Below are positions 1 to 6,026 of a DNA stretch of 8,475 bases, in pieces. The notes beneath the pieces were generated by a model. It saw only the letters and a list, made by a program, of their open reading frames with translations. It had not been told where the DNA came from and ran no database searches. A program made the translations under genes and the position numbers. The stretch covers positions 1 to 8,475 of the forward strand of contig JAJRUY010000298.1 of the NCBI GenBank assembly GCA_024277555.1. Reading direction: 5' to 3'. Positions within the stretch are counted from its first letter, which is position 1, and each line of letters begins with the position of its first letter. Source of the stretch: Gammaproteobacteria bacterium. Its GTDB lineage: Bacteria > Pseudomonadota > Gammaproteobacteria > Chromatiales > Chromatiaceae.

Positions 1-162
1 CTGCTCATACATCCCCACCACGCCGGGAACACGCATCATGTTTTCGGCGGCGGGGTTGTAGCGCTGCTGCATCGGCCCGCGATCCAGCGCGCCGCACATC
101 GCCTCCATGGTGAACGAAACACATGCTATTGCAGCAACGGCCACAACCCTGATCATTTTCAT
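1..162 (-). CDS. Small secreted protein, N-terminal part only (cut by window edge)
   Basis: The last visible gene of the left-hand operon; its 3' end lies beyond the window, so only 54 codons are seen. It starts MKMIRVVAVAAIACVSF and has a short positive n-region and hydrophobic core typical of a Sec signal peptide; cleavage probably falls near residues 22-25. The mature part then reads ALDRGPMQQRYNPAAENMM, which I do not recognise. The start is fixed by a near-perfect SD (GAGGAGGT, 169-176) six bases upstream of the ATG; a second ATG two codons later is less well placed. It begins 30 bases after the stop of the preceding gene, so it is probably co-transcribed and translated independently. 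Function unknown; the envelope location is inferred from the signal peptide only. Confidence 0.75.
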   Translation of the reverse strand, partial: MKMIRVVAVAAIACVSFTMEAMCGALDRGPMQQRYNPAAENMMRVPGVVGMYEQ

Positions 163-192
163 TTCAGCACCTCCTCACCCCTTATCCGGGAA

Positions 193-1248
193 TCACCAAT
201 GCGGCGTAGCCGGGGGAAGATTCGGCCCCGGTTTGAATCCGCTTCCTGGAAGCTGCGGCCTCTTCTGTTGTGGAACGACCGGTTTCCCGGGTGTTCTGGG
301 ACGCCCCGGATTGAATCCGGTCTGTTTTGCTCCTCCCTTGGCCCGCTCAATCCAGAGACCCATTGAGCCATATTTCCCGTTCAGCGTATCGCGCCTCTCG
401 ACCTCATTCATCTGATCGCATGAAGCGCCTCTCAGTTTGTAAACACGTTCCTCATAGTCCATATACTTGCTGCCGGCAGATCTCCAATTCCTGAAAAGGA
501 TGAGATCCTCATTGCCTGCCTGGTAGAAAGTTCCCTGAACCGAACGGAGCGTTTCACCCGAGATTGTCAGTTCATCAACACGATACCATGTGTGATTAAA
601 CTTCGAATCCACTGCCGTAAGTCTCCACTTGTAATACTTTTTATTGCCGTTGTGTTCATACCACGTCCCAGAAAAATCACACTTGTGCGATGGTACCGGG
701 GGTGATGAGGTAGCAGGAGATGCAGGCCTGGCTTTGCCTCTGCACTGGACGTCTGCGACAAAGCTCACCGGAGCAGAAGCCTTGGGTACGGAATACTTTT
801 TCGATTCCCCGAGAGACGGATAAGCATCCTTCCACGCAAACACCGTGGCACTGAGTTCAAGGCGCTGGGTAGTATTTCCTGCCCCCTGGCAGGTGCTGCG
901 TATCTCATCGTCCGTAAAAGGCCTGAACCTCAAGCTCTTTGTAAAGAAACACCGCTTGGGATCAAGCCTCAAAGAAGCAAGAGTAGGTGATGATCTGTCA
1001 CTTCCCTTGACCACTTCAACCCATCTGATCTTCTTGCAAAACGTCGTTTTGCCCACAGCTTCACGTTTTGCAGTCACCGTCGCATAACGGTTGCCTGTTA
1101 TCCCCCCCTGCGCATTGACAGTAAAGCTCATCTTCCCCGGGCTGACAGATGCACTGAATTTTGAACCTGCAAGCGCCGGTGCGGACAACATGAATATCGA
1201 GCATGCCGCCAAAATGATTGACAAACTACATTTTCTTATGTGTTTCAT
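193..1248 (-). CDS. Secreted two-domain cysteine-rich protein with proline-rich C-terminal tail, unknown function
   Basis: Encodes 351 residues. An extended in-frame reading upstream exists, but the ATG at 1248 is preceded six bases away by GGGAGG and starts a textbook signal peptide (MKHIRKC, hydrophobic core, ALA|GS cleavage after residue 27). Three parts can be seen: a first domain at about 28-170 with cysteines at 71, 100, 120 and 169; a Pro/Ser/Ala linker at about 171-189; and a second domain at about 190-300 starting CDFSGTWYEHNGNKKYYKW, with cysteines 190 and 277 and regular beta-strand-like alternation. A basic, proline-rich tail (305-351) contains two similar units, GFNPGRP and GFKPGPN. 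Six mature cysteines fit oxidative folding in the periplasm or outside the cell. The SGTW opening resembles lipocalin/avidin-like barrels, but this is only an impression. The gene is clearly AT-richer (28/60 G+C at 901-960) than the gene before it, 28 bases upstream. I recognise no family. Confidence 0.85.
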   Translation of the reverse strand: MKHIRKCSLSIILAACSIFMLSAPALAGSKFSASVSPGKMSFTVNAQGGITGNRYATVTAKREAVGKTTFCKKIRWVEVVKGSDRSSPTLASLRLDPKRCFFTKSLRFRPFTDDEIRSTCQGAGNTTQRLELSATVFAWKDAYPSLGESKKYSVPKASAPVSFVADVQCRGKARPASPATSSPPVPSHKCDFSGTWYEHNGNKKYYKWRLTAVDSKFNHTWYRVDELTISGETLRSVQGTFYQAGNEDLILFRNWRSAGSKYMDYEERVYKLRGASCDQMNEVERRDTLNGKYGSMGLWIERAKGGAKQTGFNPGRPRTPGKPVVPQQKRPQLPGSGFKPGPNLPPATPHW

Positions 1249-1276
1249 TGGTAACCTCCCTGGAATCAAACTCACC

Positions 1277-2470
1277 CTATGGCATCTCTGTACGAATCAT
1301 TATTCTCTCCACCCAGGCCTCGCGCTCCGGCGCGCCGGCGCCAGAAAGGCCGATGCTGATAATCTTCCGCAGTCCCGGAGCCAGTTCGTTCAGTCTGACG
1401 GAATAGCGCGACCACACCCCCGCCGGCAAAACCACTTCCCTCTTCGAATCAGATTTTCCATCAGCAGGCCGGATGGTGAAATACTTGCGAAAGGCTTTAT
1501 TGCCGCAGTGAAAGCGCCGCTCCGCATCCTCATAACAGACGGACAGCATCAGCGGCGCCCTGCCCGCGCCGGAGGGCTCCGCCTGGGAGCGGATCATCAG
1601 ATCCATTTCCAGCCGGAGAGGACCCGCTCCGGCAACATTGGCGTTGACCTGCTGCAATACGCCGGAAGACTCCGCCGAATCACGGCTCCACAGATGCAGG
1701 CGGCCATCCAGCACACCCACGCCCGGCGCGCCTTCCGGCTGTAGCTGCCAATATCTCAATCCTGATTCGAAATCGCCGTTTTTAATCAACCCCGGGAAAC
1801 GCGCCGGTTGTCCCGGGCGCCAGTCACCACTCACATGGCGGACGGGTTTGGCTGCCGGCACCGCCACATAGCGCAGTGCAACGGACGGACTCTTCTCCCG
1901 CAGCTTCAGATTCGACGGACCGCGGTGATACACCACTCCCCGCCCCATGCTGTTCATCGGAGAACGTGGAGAATCCACAATGAATATCTGATATCCCCAG
2001 TCGCCATTGCTCCCTGAAAATCCCGGCTCAACGGCAACCTTGATATACAGAAGTGTACCGGGGCTCTCCCTGTGAATCGAGAACCACCACTGATATTCCT
2101 GATCACCCTGTCGCCCGCGCAGACCACCGGCCGTGGAAAGCTGAACCGGACGCGCGCCCTCGGCATACGGCCAGCGGTCATACAGACTGACCGTGAGCTT
2201 CTTTGCCACGGACGAACGCAGACGAAGACCAAGACGGTACGCACGACCGGGCATCACATGCGCCACATGCACGGATTGCCTGCCCCCGGACGGGAATGAA
2301 CCTGCCCCAGACGGATAGGGCTGCAACGAGGCATGGATATAATGCCCGCCCAGCGGCAATTCATATGCCGGCCAGCCCGCCGGGGAAACCTCATCGGCCA
2401 GCGCCGCCGCCATCAGGGACATACATACCCCCATGAGCACAACCACCGTCCGGGAAAGGCGGGCAACCAT
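1277..2470 (-). CDS. Secreted two-domain protein with carbohydrate-binding-like C-terminal domain
   Basis: Encodes 397 residues. A Sec signal peptide occupies residues 1-25 (MVARLSRTVVVLMG..., ALA|DE cleavage). A first beta-rich, aromatic domain covers about 27-205 (LGGHYIHASL, YQWWFSIHRES, NGDWGYQIFIVD). A second, about 226-397, opens LIKNGDFESGLRYWQL and ends with the strand WVERIMIRTEMP. The NGDFE...W opening and alternating strands are typical of CBM4/9-like or galactose-binding-like jelly rolls, so it may bind glycan; no catalytic signature was seen. Two cysteines (312, 322) could form a disulphide inside this domain. The ATG lies five bases after the stop of the csgG-like gene, with only a poorly spaced G-rich stretch upstream, so translation is probably coupled to that gene. 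Composition is GC-rich, like the two genes before it. The binding role is inference from fold resemblance. Confidence 0.85.
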   Translation of the reverse strand: MVARLSRTVVVLMGVCMSLMAAALADEVSPAGWPAYELPLGGHYIHASLQPYPSGAGSFPSGGRQSVHVAHVMPGRAYRLGLRLRSSVAKKLTVSLYDRWPYAEGARPVQLSTAGGLRGRQGDQEYQWWFSIHRESPGTLLYIKVAVEPGFSGSNGDWGYQIFIVDSPRSPMNSMGRGVVYHRGPSNLKLREKSPSVALRYVAVPAAKPVRHVSGDWRPGQPARFPGLIKNGDFESGLRYWQLQPEGAPGVGVLDGRLHLWSRDSAESSGVLQQVNANVAGAGPLRLEMDLMIRSQAEPSGAGRAPLMLSVCYEDAERRFHCGNKAFRKYFTIRPADGKSDSKREVVLPAGVWSRYSVRLNELAPGLRKIISIGLSGAGAPEREAWVERIMIRTEMP

Positions 2471-2475
2471 GACAC

Positions 2476-3156
2476 TCAGCGCCCCCAGCGCTCGGCGAGG
2501 ATATTCACGGCTTCCTCAATGCATTCCCGAAGCGCCTTGTCCACGCCTTCCTTGCGGTCATGCGCCACGCTTACATCTCCACCCGGTATTTTCTTGCCCG
2601 TGACCGAGCGCAGAAACGAACCGATGCCGGAAACGGAAACGCCGCCTTCCGAGATTTTCTTGCGCGTATTGACGGCATCCAGCACGGCGCCTGTGCGGGC
2701 GTCCAGCACGCGGATGTCCAGCCCGATCTCGGCATTCTCGCCGCTGGTCTCCACACCGAGTCCTTTATAGGAACCGGCCACGCCTGTCCGGCTGGCGGTC
2801 GCATTGGCCTCCGTGACAGTGCCGACGAAAATGTAATCCGCCCCGGTCAGGCGGTAATTGGCCACATCGCCAGAGGTCATGCCCTGCTGGTTGAGCTGCT
2901 TTTCCCGATACACGCTCTCCTCGAGCCGCTGACGCTCCAGCACGGCGAACGTCCGCGTCTTGACCAGGGCAGTCATGAACATGTCCGTGGCCGACTGCGG
3001 CGACACCTCGGGCACCTGACTCTTGAATTCATAGATGGTGACCACCTTGCGCGCGGCAGGCGCCGGCGCCTGCTGCTGCGCATGAGCAGTCGCGCCCAGT
3101 AACAGACAGGCGCCCAGTAACAAGGCTTTTCCAATAATCTTCGTCTCTGCATTCAT
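2476..3156 (-). CDS. CsgG/HfaB-family protein, curli-type secretion channel homologue
   Basis: Encodes 226 residues and belongs to the CsgG family; E. coli CsgG is the nonameric outer-membrane lipoprotein channel that exports curli subunits. Recognisable stretches are SATDMFMTALVKTRTFAVLERQRLE (seen in two halves at about 56-80), GADYIFVGTVTEA (105-117), and IGLDIRVLDARTGAVLDAVNT (within 144-164). Regions 115-150 and 160-200 match the two stretches that form the membrane beta-hairpins in CsgG. The start at 3156 is chosen because GGAGGAG lies seven bases upstream; an in-frame extension to 3186 lacks this. The signal peptide most likely ends AHA|QQ after residue 26. An LGAC at 14-17 could act as a lipobox, but the hydrophobic run continues past it. 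Compared with remembered E. coli CsgG, about 11 residues are missing between FKSQVP and VSPQSA, where the constriction loop sits. No csgA/B/E/F neighbours, so a curli role is unlikely; a periplasmic CsgG-like role is also possible. Confidence 0.9.
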   Translation of the reverse strand: MNAETKIIGKALLLGACLLLGATAHAQQQAPAPAARKVVTIYEFKSQVPEVSPQSATDMFMTALVKTRTFAVLERQRLEESVYREKQLNQQGMTSGDVANYRLTGADYIFVGTVTEANATASRTGVAGSYKGLGVETSGENAEIGLDIRVLDARTGAVLDAVNTRKKISEGGVSVSGIGSFLRSVTGKKIPGGDVSVAHDRKEGVDKALRECIEEAVNILAERWGR

Positions 3157-3182
3157 AACTAGCTCCTCCAATCGCTTTCCGG

Positions 3183-4157
3183 TCACCAGATCGACTTGAG
3201 CATGCCGCCGATACTTTCCTTCAGGTCATCCATGCCGGGCACTCCCAGGCCCTCGCCGGCATCATCCGTGGATGCGGGTTCCCTGCTGGCCGACGGCGGC
3301 ACCTCGCGTCGTGTGGGCGGCGGAGGAGTTCTGGACATTGAGGGCGATGGACTCGTCGCACGTCTTGACGGGCTGCTTTGCCGGGCCTGCTGATGGGTTC
3401 TCACGTATTCCATGAATTGCTTGTAATCCGTGAATCCCTTGTAGCCGGGCGGCATATTGAACTTGCTGGAGGGAATGCTTGCTTCCTTCACCGAAACCAC
3501 CGTACTCCAGAGCTTCCGTTCACTAGCAATGCCTTTCGAGCTTCTGAGCACAGCAGTGCCTGTCGAGCTTCTGAGCACGAAGGCGTTCCGCATCGTCCGG
3601 CGAAAGAGCTTCGAACCACTCACACCTGTTGCGGCTTCCCCCATCTCGCAATCCCCGATGTGCCTGGGCCGGGCCAGCCTGGAGAGAACACCTTCGGACG
3701 ACACCCATATCTCCCCACCCATGGTCGGCTTTCCGTCCACGTAAAACTGGTAACCCGTGGCGGTGAAGCCGGCAATCTTCCTCGTGCCGAGCTTCTTTCG
3801 CGTCACCTTGCGCTGACTGATGGGTTTGTCCCTGAATTTGTCCCTGAATTGCGCCGGCATCATCGCGTTGATTTCTTCCATCATTTTCCGCTGCGCCCGG
3901 CACCTCCCCTCCGGCGTGCCTTTCCAGTAGGCCCTGGCAACCGTATCGGCCATGCTGATCGTATCACCGGAATAGATGGTGATGCCTTGTCCGCTGTCGC
4001 TGCGGAAACGGTCGCCATCATAGTAGCTCACCGATTGCTCCTTGCCGCCATCGGCGTTTTCGTCCTCGTATGTCACCACCCAGCCCGCCCAGGCCGGGGA
4101 GACAACCAGGCATGCCGCCATCACGGCCATCATCCACTGACTCGCCCGAATCATCAT
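3183..4157 (-). CDS. Secreted DUF4412-like protein with Pro/Ser-rich tail
   Basis: Encodes 324 residues. The ATG at 4157 overlaps the TGA of the YIP1-like gene as ATGA and has GGGAGGAC upstream; an in-frame extension to 4277 runs back inside that gene and is not used. A signal peptide ends AWA|GW after residue 24. Residues 25 to about 240 look like DUF4412/LolA-like periplasmic proteins: WVVTYEDENADGG, YYDGDRFRSDSG, then KIAGFTATGYQFYVDGKP and a GEIWVSSE strand. Members of that group are predicted beta-sheet periplasmic or lipid-associated proteins without known chemistry. From about 255 to 300 the chain is low-complexity Ser/Pro/Arg. It closes with a short amphipathic end, MDDLKESIGGMLKSIW, which might dock to a membrane or partner. 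Two in-frame tandem duplications (FRDK twice at 104-111; VLRSS units at 194 and 203) suggest recent slippage. Family assignment is moderately sure; function unknown. Confidence 0.85.
   Translation of the reverse strand: MMIRASQWMMAVMAACLVVSPAWAGWVVTYEDENADGGKEQSVSYYDGDRFRSDSGQGITIYSGDTISMADTVARAYWKGTPEGRCRAQRKMMEEINAMMPAQFRDKFRDKPISQRKVTRKKLGTRKIAGFTATGYQFYVDGKPTMGGEIWVSSEGVLSRLARPRHIGDCEMGEAATGVSGSKLFRRTMRNAFVLRSSTGTAVLRSSKGIASERKLWSTVVSVKEASIPSSKFNMPPGYKGFTDYKQFMEYVRTHQQARQSSPSRRATSPSPSMSRTPPPPTRREVPPSASREPASTDDAGEGLGVPGMDDLKESIGGMLKSIW
3525..3578. repeat. Two adjacent 27-base units inside the DUF4412-like gene
   Basis: Units 3525-3551 and 3552-3578 abut exactly and differ at two of 27 positions (3529/3556 and 3535/3562). 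The period equals nine codons, so the reading frame is kept and the protein carries two VLRSS-centred units. Confidence 0.85.
3825..3848. repeat. Two identical 12-base units inside the DUF4412-like gene
   Basis: TTTGTCCCTGAA occurs at 3825-3836 and again at 3837-3848 without a gap. It encodes FRDK twice in the minus-strand product and keeps the frame, consistent with recent replication slippage. Confidence 0.9.
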
Positions 4158-4885
4158 TGCCGTCCTCCCTGCTGCATCTGTTCCAGCCCTTTCAGAAACT
4201 CGCCCACGGCCCTGCCGGCCTCCTCGGGCGTCATATCCTCCGGATTGCCGTATTTCTCTTCCATCTGCTGCGACCACCCTTCCATGCTGCTGCCCAGGTG
4301 ACGCACGGCGTACTCCCCGCTGAGCGCGGAGAATGCGGCCAGAAATCCCAAAACACCGAACACGCCCCAGGAAAGGCCCGCGCTGCGCCCGTGCACATGG
4401 ATGCTGGCCAGCGCCAGCAGCGCCATCGGCCAGAGGATCTGAACAAGTGAACCAATGTATGGAATGCCGGCAACCAGCGCCGCGACCGGTGCATAAGCAT
4501 AGGAATGGGCCACGCAGCGATAGGCGGTTTCGTAATCCTCACCGGAGCCCATCAGTTTCCAGATGACAAAAATAATGCCGGCGCCGATAAAGCTGCCAAT
4601 AGCCACCATAATCGGCAGCACGATCACACCGAAAAATCCCATCGCCAACATACCCACGGCGCCAAATCCGATCATGCCGAGAATGCCCATCACCACGGCC
4701 ACAAGCACCGCCATTGCCACGGCAAACACCAGCGGCTCCATGTAGCCGCCCGTTTTCGGCATGTCCCGGAAGAATTCGGCGGGTTTCAGAATCACGGCCA
4801 GCATCCTGCCGGGGACGGCTGCCAGTATATTGCCAATATCGTTCTGAGCCTGAGGCTCTCGCATCTCCTGTTGCTCCTGTGTCAT
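4154..4885 (-). CDS. YIP1-family-like inner membrane protein
   Basis: Encodes 243 residues. A polar N-terminus (1-18) is followed by NILAAVPGRMLAVILKPAEFFRDMP, an amphipathic entry with the LKPAEFFRDMP motif seen at the start of many bacterial YIP1-domain proteins. About five or six hydrophobic segments follow, roughly at 50-72, 74-90, 91-110, 130-146, 147-163 and 172-189. The C-terminus (about 192-243) is hydrophilic and charged (WSQQMEEKYGNPEDMTPEEAG) and contains no further membrane span. Bacterial YIP1 proteins are integral inner-membrane proteins of poorly defined role, often next to envelope or trafficking genes. The start is supported by GGAGGAG five bases upstream of the ATG. It lies 19 bases after the preceding gene and overlaps the next by four bases (ATGA), so tight co-expression with the DUF4412-like protein is likely. 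The family call is from the motif and topology; function is not inferred. Confidence 0.88.
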   Translation of the reverse strand: MTQEQQEMREPQAQNDIGNILAAVPGRMLAVILKPAEFFRDMPKTGGYMEPLVFAVAMAVLVAVVMGILGMIGFGAVGMLAMGFFGVIVLPIMVAIGSFIGAGIIFVIWKLMGSGEDYETAYRCVAHSYAYAPVAALVAGIPYIGSLVQILWPMALLALASIHVHGRSAGLSWGVFGVLGFLAAFSALSGEYAVRHLGSSMEGWSQQMEEKYGNPEDMTPEEAGRAVGEFLKGLEQMQQGGRQ

Positions 4886-4904
4886 ATTCTCCTCCTGTCC
4901 CTTC

Positions 4905-5300
4905 TCATCGAGTTATATCTCTTCGGCGGCATTGAAATACGCCCCTGCCGTCGGTGATGCAGTGGTAGCCACGCGGGATCAGGCGCCGGACATTGCCGAT
5001 CGGCCTGCCATTGGACTCACGATAAATGCAGATCATGTATTTTCCCTGCACATGGGACTGGCGGGCATCAATACTTTTACCCCGGTCTGCCGCCTCCCAA
5101 TACGTTGGCAGAAACTCGGATTTGATCCCCTGATAGGCGCGCGGACATTTAAACTGGAGCTTTAACGGTTGTGCTGCCGCAGTCAGATGAAATGAAAATA
5201 TGAGTACTATCGATAGGGAATAGCTGCCAAGATGGTCGAACCTCAATGACTCGACTGCACAGGAAAAGATACGCTCGACAAAACCCCTCATGAGTGTCAT
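4905..5300 (-). CDS. Small secreted cysteine-containing protein, first gene of the operon
   Basis: Encodes up to 131 residues. A hydrophobic stretch at about 27-43 (SYSLSIVLIFSFHLTAAA) is a signal peptide with probable cleavage before QPLKLQF. The mature part of about 88 residues has four cysteines (52, 91, 114, 124), consistent with two disulphides, and a basic end (VRRLIPRGYHC, CRRRDITR). I do not recognise the family. The start is uncertain. No SD precedes the ATG at 5300, and the best promoter places its -10 box directly over that ATG. The ATG at 5291 would then be nearly leaderless. A TTG at codon 19 would give a more classical signal peptide (MRFDHLGSYSLS) but also lacks an SD. Composition is AT-rich (24/60 G+C at 5161-5220), unlike the genes downstream. 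It ends 19 bases before the YIP1-like gene and appears to head the operon. Confidence 0.75.
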   Translation of the reverse strand: MTLMRGFVERIFSCAVESLRFDHLGSYSLSIVLIFSFHLTAAAQPLKLQFKCPRAYQGIKSEFLPTYWEAADRGKSIDARQSHVQGKYMICIYRESNGRPIGNVRRLIPRGYHCITDGRGVFQCRRRDITR

Positions 5301-5327
5301 TAAAGGGCGGTTTTAGATAAGCGGCAA
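5299..5327 (-). promoter_or_regulatory. Probable sigma-70 promoter of the envelope operon
   Basis: On the minus strand, TTGCCG (5322-5327) and TTTAAT (5299-5304) are separated by exactly 17 bases, giving four and five matches to the -35 and -10 consensus. Transcription would begin near 5291-5292. The -10 overlaps the ATG at 5300, which argues that translation of the first gene starts further downstream. Confidence 0.5.
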
Positions 5328-5334
5328 CCCCCCG

Positions 5335-5350
5335 ATCAGGCTCCCCTGAT
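5335..5350. promoter_or_regulatory. 16-bp dyad ATCAGG-N4-CCTGAT, candidate response-regulator operator
   Basis: A perfect six-base inverted repeat with a four-base centre lies seven bases upstream of the -35 box, centred about 50 bases before the predicted transcription start. The six-four-six layout equals that of the ComA box in Bacillus (TTGCGG-N4-CCGCAA), and a ComA-like regulator is encoded next door. It could instead be a weak hairpin at the end of the regulator transcript, but no T-run follows it on the minus strand, so it is not a convincing terminator. Confidence 0.4.
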
Positions 5351-5366
5351 TCAGAAACGTCCAGGT

Positions 5367-6026
5367 TTATTCGATATCCCGATCAATCAATCCAAGCTTA
5401 ACGGCCTCAACCACGGCTTCGGCCCGGTTGGAAATATTCAACTTCTGATAAATCGCCTTGGTATATCCGGCAACAGTATTCAATGTAATTTCCAGTAGCT
5501 TTGCGACTTCAGGGCGACTGTAACCCTTGGCAATCAAGGAGAGCACTTCTTTTTCGCGCCCGGACAATTGGACAGGATGTTTCCCGATTTCACGCAACGA
5601 CTCCTGTCCCTCAGAAAAATATGTCAAAATCCTGCGGGCAATACCAGGTGAAAGGGGCGGCTGGCCATGCACAATTTCCTTTAATTGATCAAGCTGTCTG
5701 GATCGAGGTTGATCCTTAAGCAAATAACCTTTTGCACCGGCTCTTAAGGAGGCAAAAATATGTTTGTCATCATCATAGATACTACAAATGATCACATAAG
5801 TGTCTGGAAATTCTGCATTGATTTGCTGTAGCAAATCAATGCCTGAGCCATCCGGAAGGTTAATATCCAGAATCACAAGCGTAAATTGATGCCGCGCAAG
5901 TAATGTCTCTGCAGCAGCAATGGTATCCGCCGCAGACACCTCCACGCCTGGAAATATCTCATCAAGATGATCCTTCCACCATGCTCTGCTGCTATCATGG
6001 TCTTCGACAATCAACACATTACGCAT
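5367..6026 (-). CDS. NarL/FixJ-type (LuxR C-terminal) response regulator, ComA-like
   Basis: Encodes 219 residues, a full-length two-domain regulator. The receiver domain (about 1-120) has the acidic pocket E8/D9, the phospho-acceptor D54 in LDINLPDGSG, the switch Ser82 and the invariant K104 in GYLLKD. The LuxR-type helix-turn-helix spans about 152-217 (LSGREKEVLSLIAKGYSRPEVAKLL, quoted up to the recognition helix TLNTVAGYTKAIYQKL). Phosphorylation by the adjoining kinase should promote dimerisation and binding to a dyad site in DNA. The ATG lies inside the 3' end of the kinase gene (8-base overlap) with an AAGG-type SD just upstream, so the two are co-translated. It resembles ComA in pairing with a PDZ-containing ComP-like kinase. 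It ends 66 bases before the envelope operon, whose upstream dyad is a candidate target. All key residues are present; the target is inference. Confidence 0.93.
   Translation of the reverse strand: MRNVLIVEDHDSSRAWWKDHLDEIFPGVEVSAADTIAAAETLLARHQFTLVILDINLPDGSGIDLLQQINAEFPDTYVIICSIYDDDKHIFASLRAGAKGYLLKDQPRSRQLDQLKEIVHGQPPLSPGIARRILTYFSEGQESLREIGKHPVQLSGREKEVLSLIAKGYSRPEVAKLLEITLNTVAGYTKAIYQKLNISNRAEAVVEAVKLGLIDRDIE

Noticed and set aside
2560..3102. Plus-strand open frame (180 codons) opposite the csgG-like gene
   Set aside because: The minus strand encodes an unmistakable CsgG-family protein; the plus-strand product is Arg/His/Gly-rich and looks like a mirrored frame.
3378..4301. Long plus-strand open frame (307 codons) opposite the DUF4412-like and YIP1-like genes
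   Set aside because: It has no SD, signal peptide or recognisable family. The opposite strand has two well-started genes with clear family features, so this is a GC-rich antisense shadow.
4505..4957. Histidine-rich plus-strand frame that looks metal-binding
   Set aside because: The His runs arise from antisense reading of Met/Ala/Val codons of the membrane segments in the YIP1-like gene.
5335..5350. Rho-independent terminator after the response regulator
   Set aside because: The stem is only six base pairs and is followed on the minus strand by a G-rich run rather than T residues.
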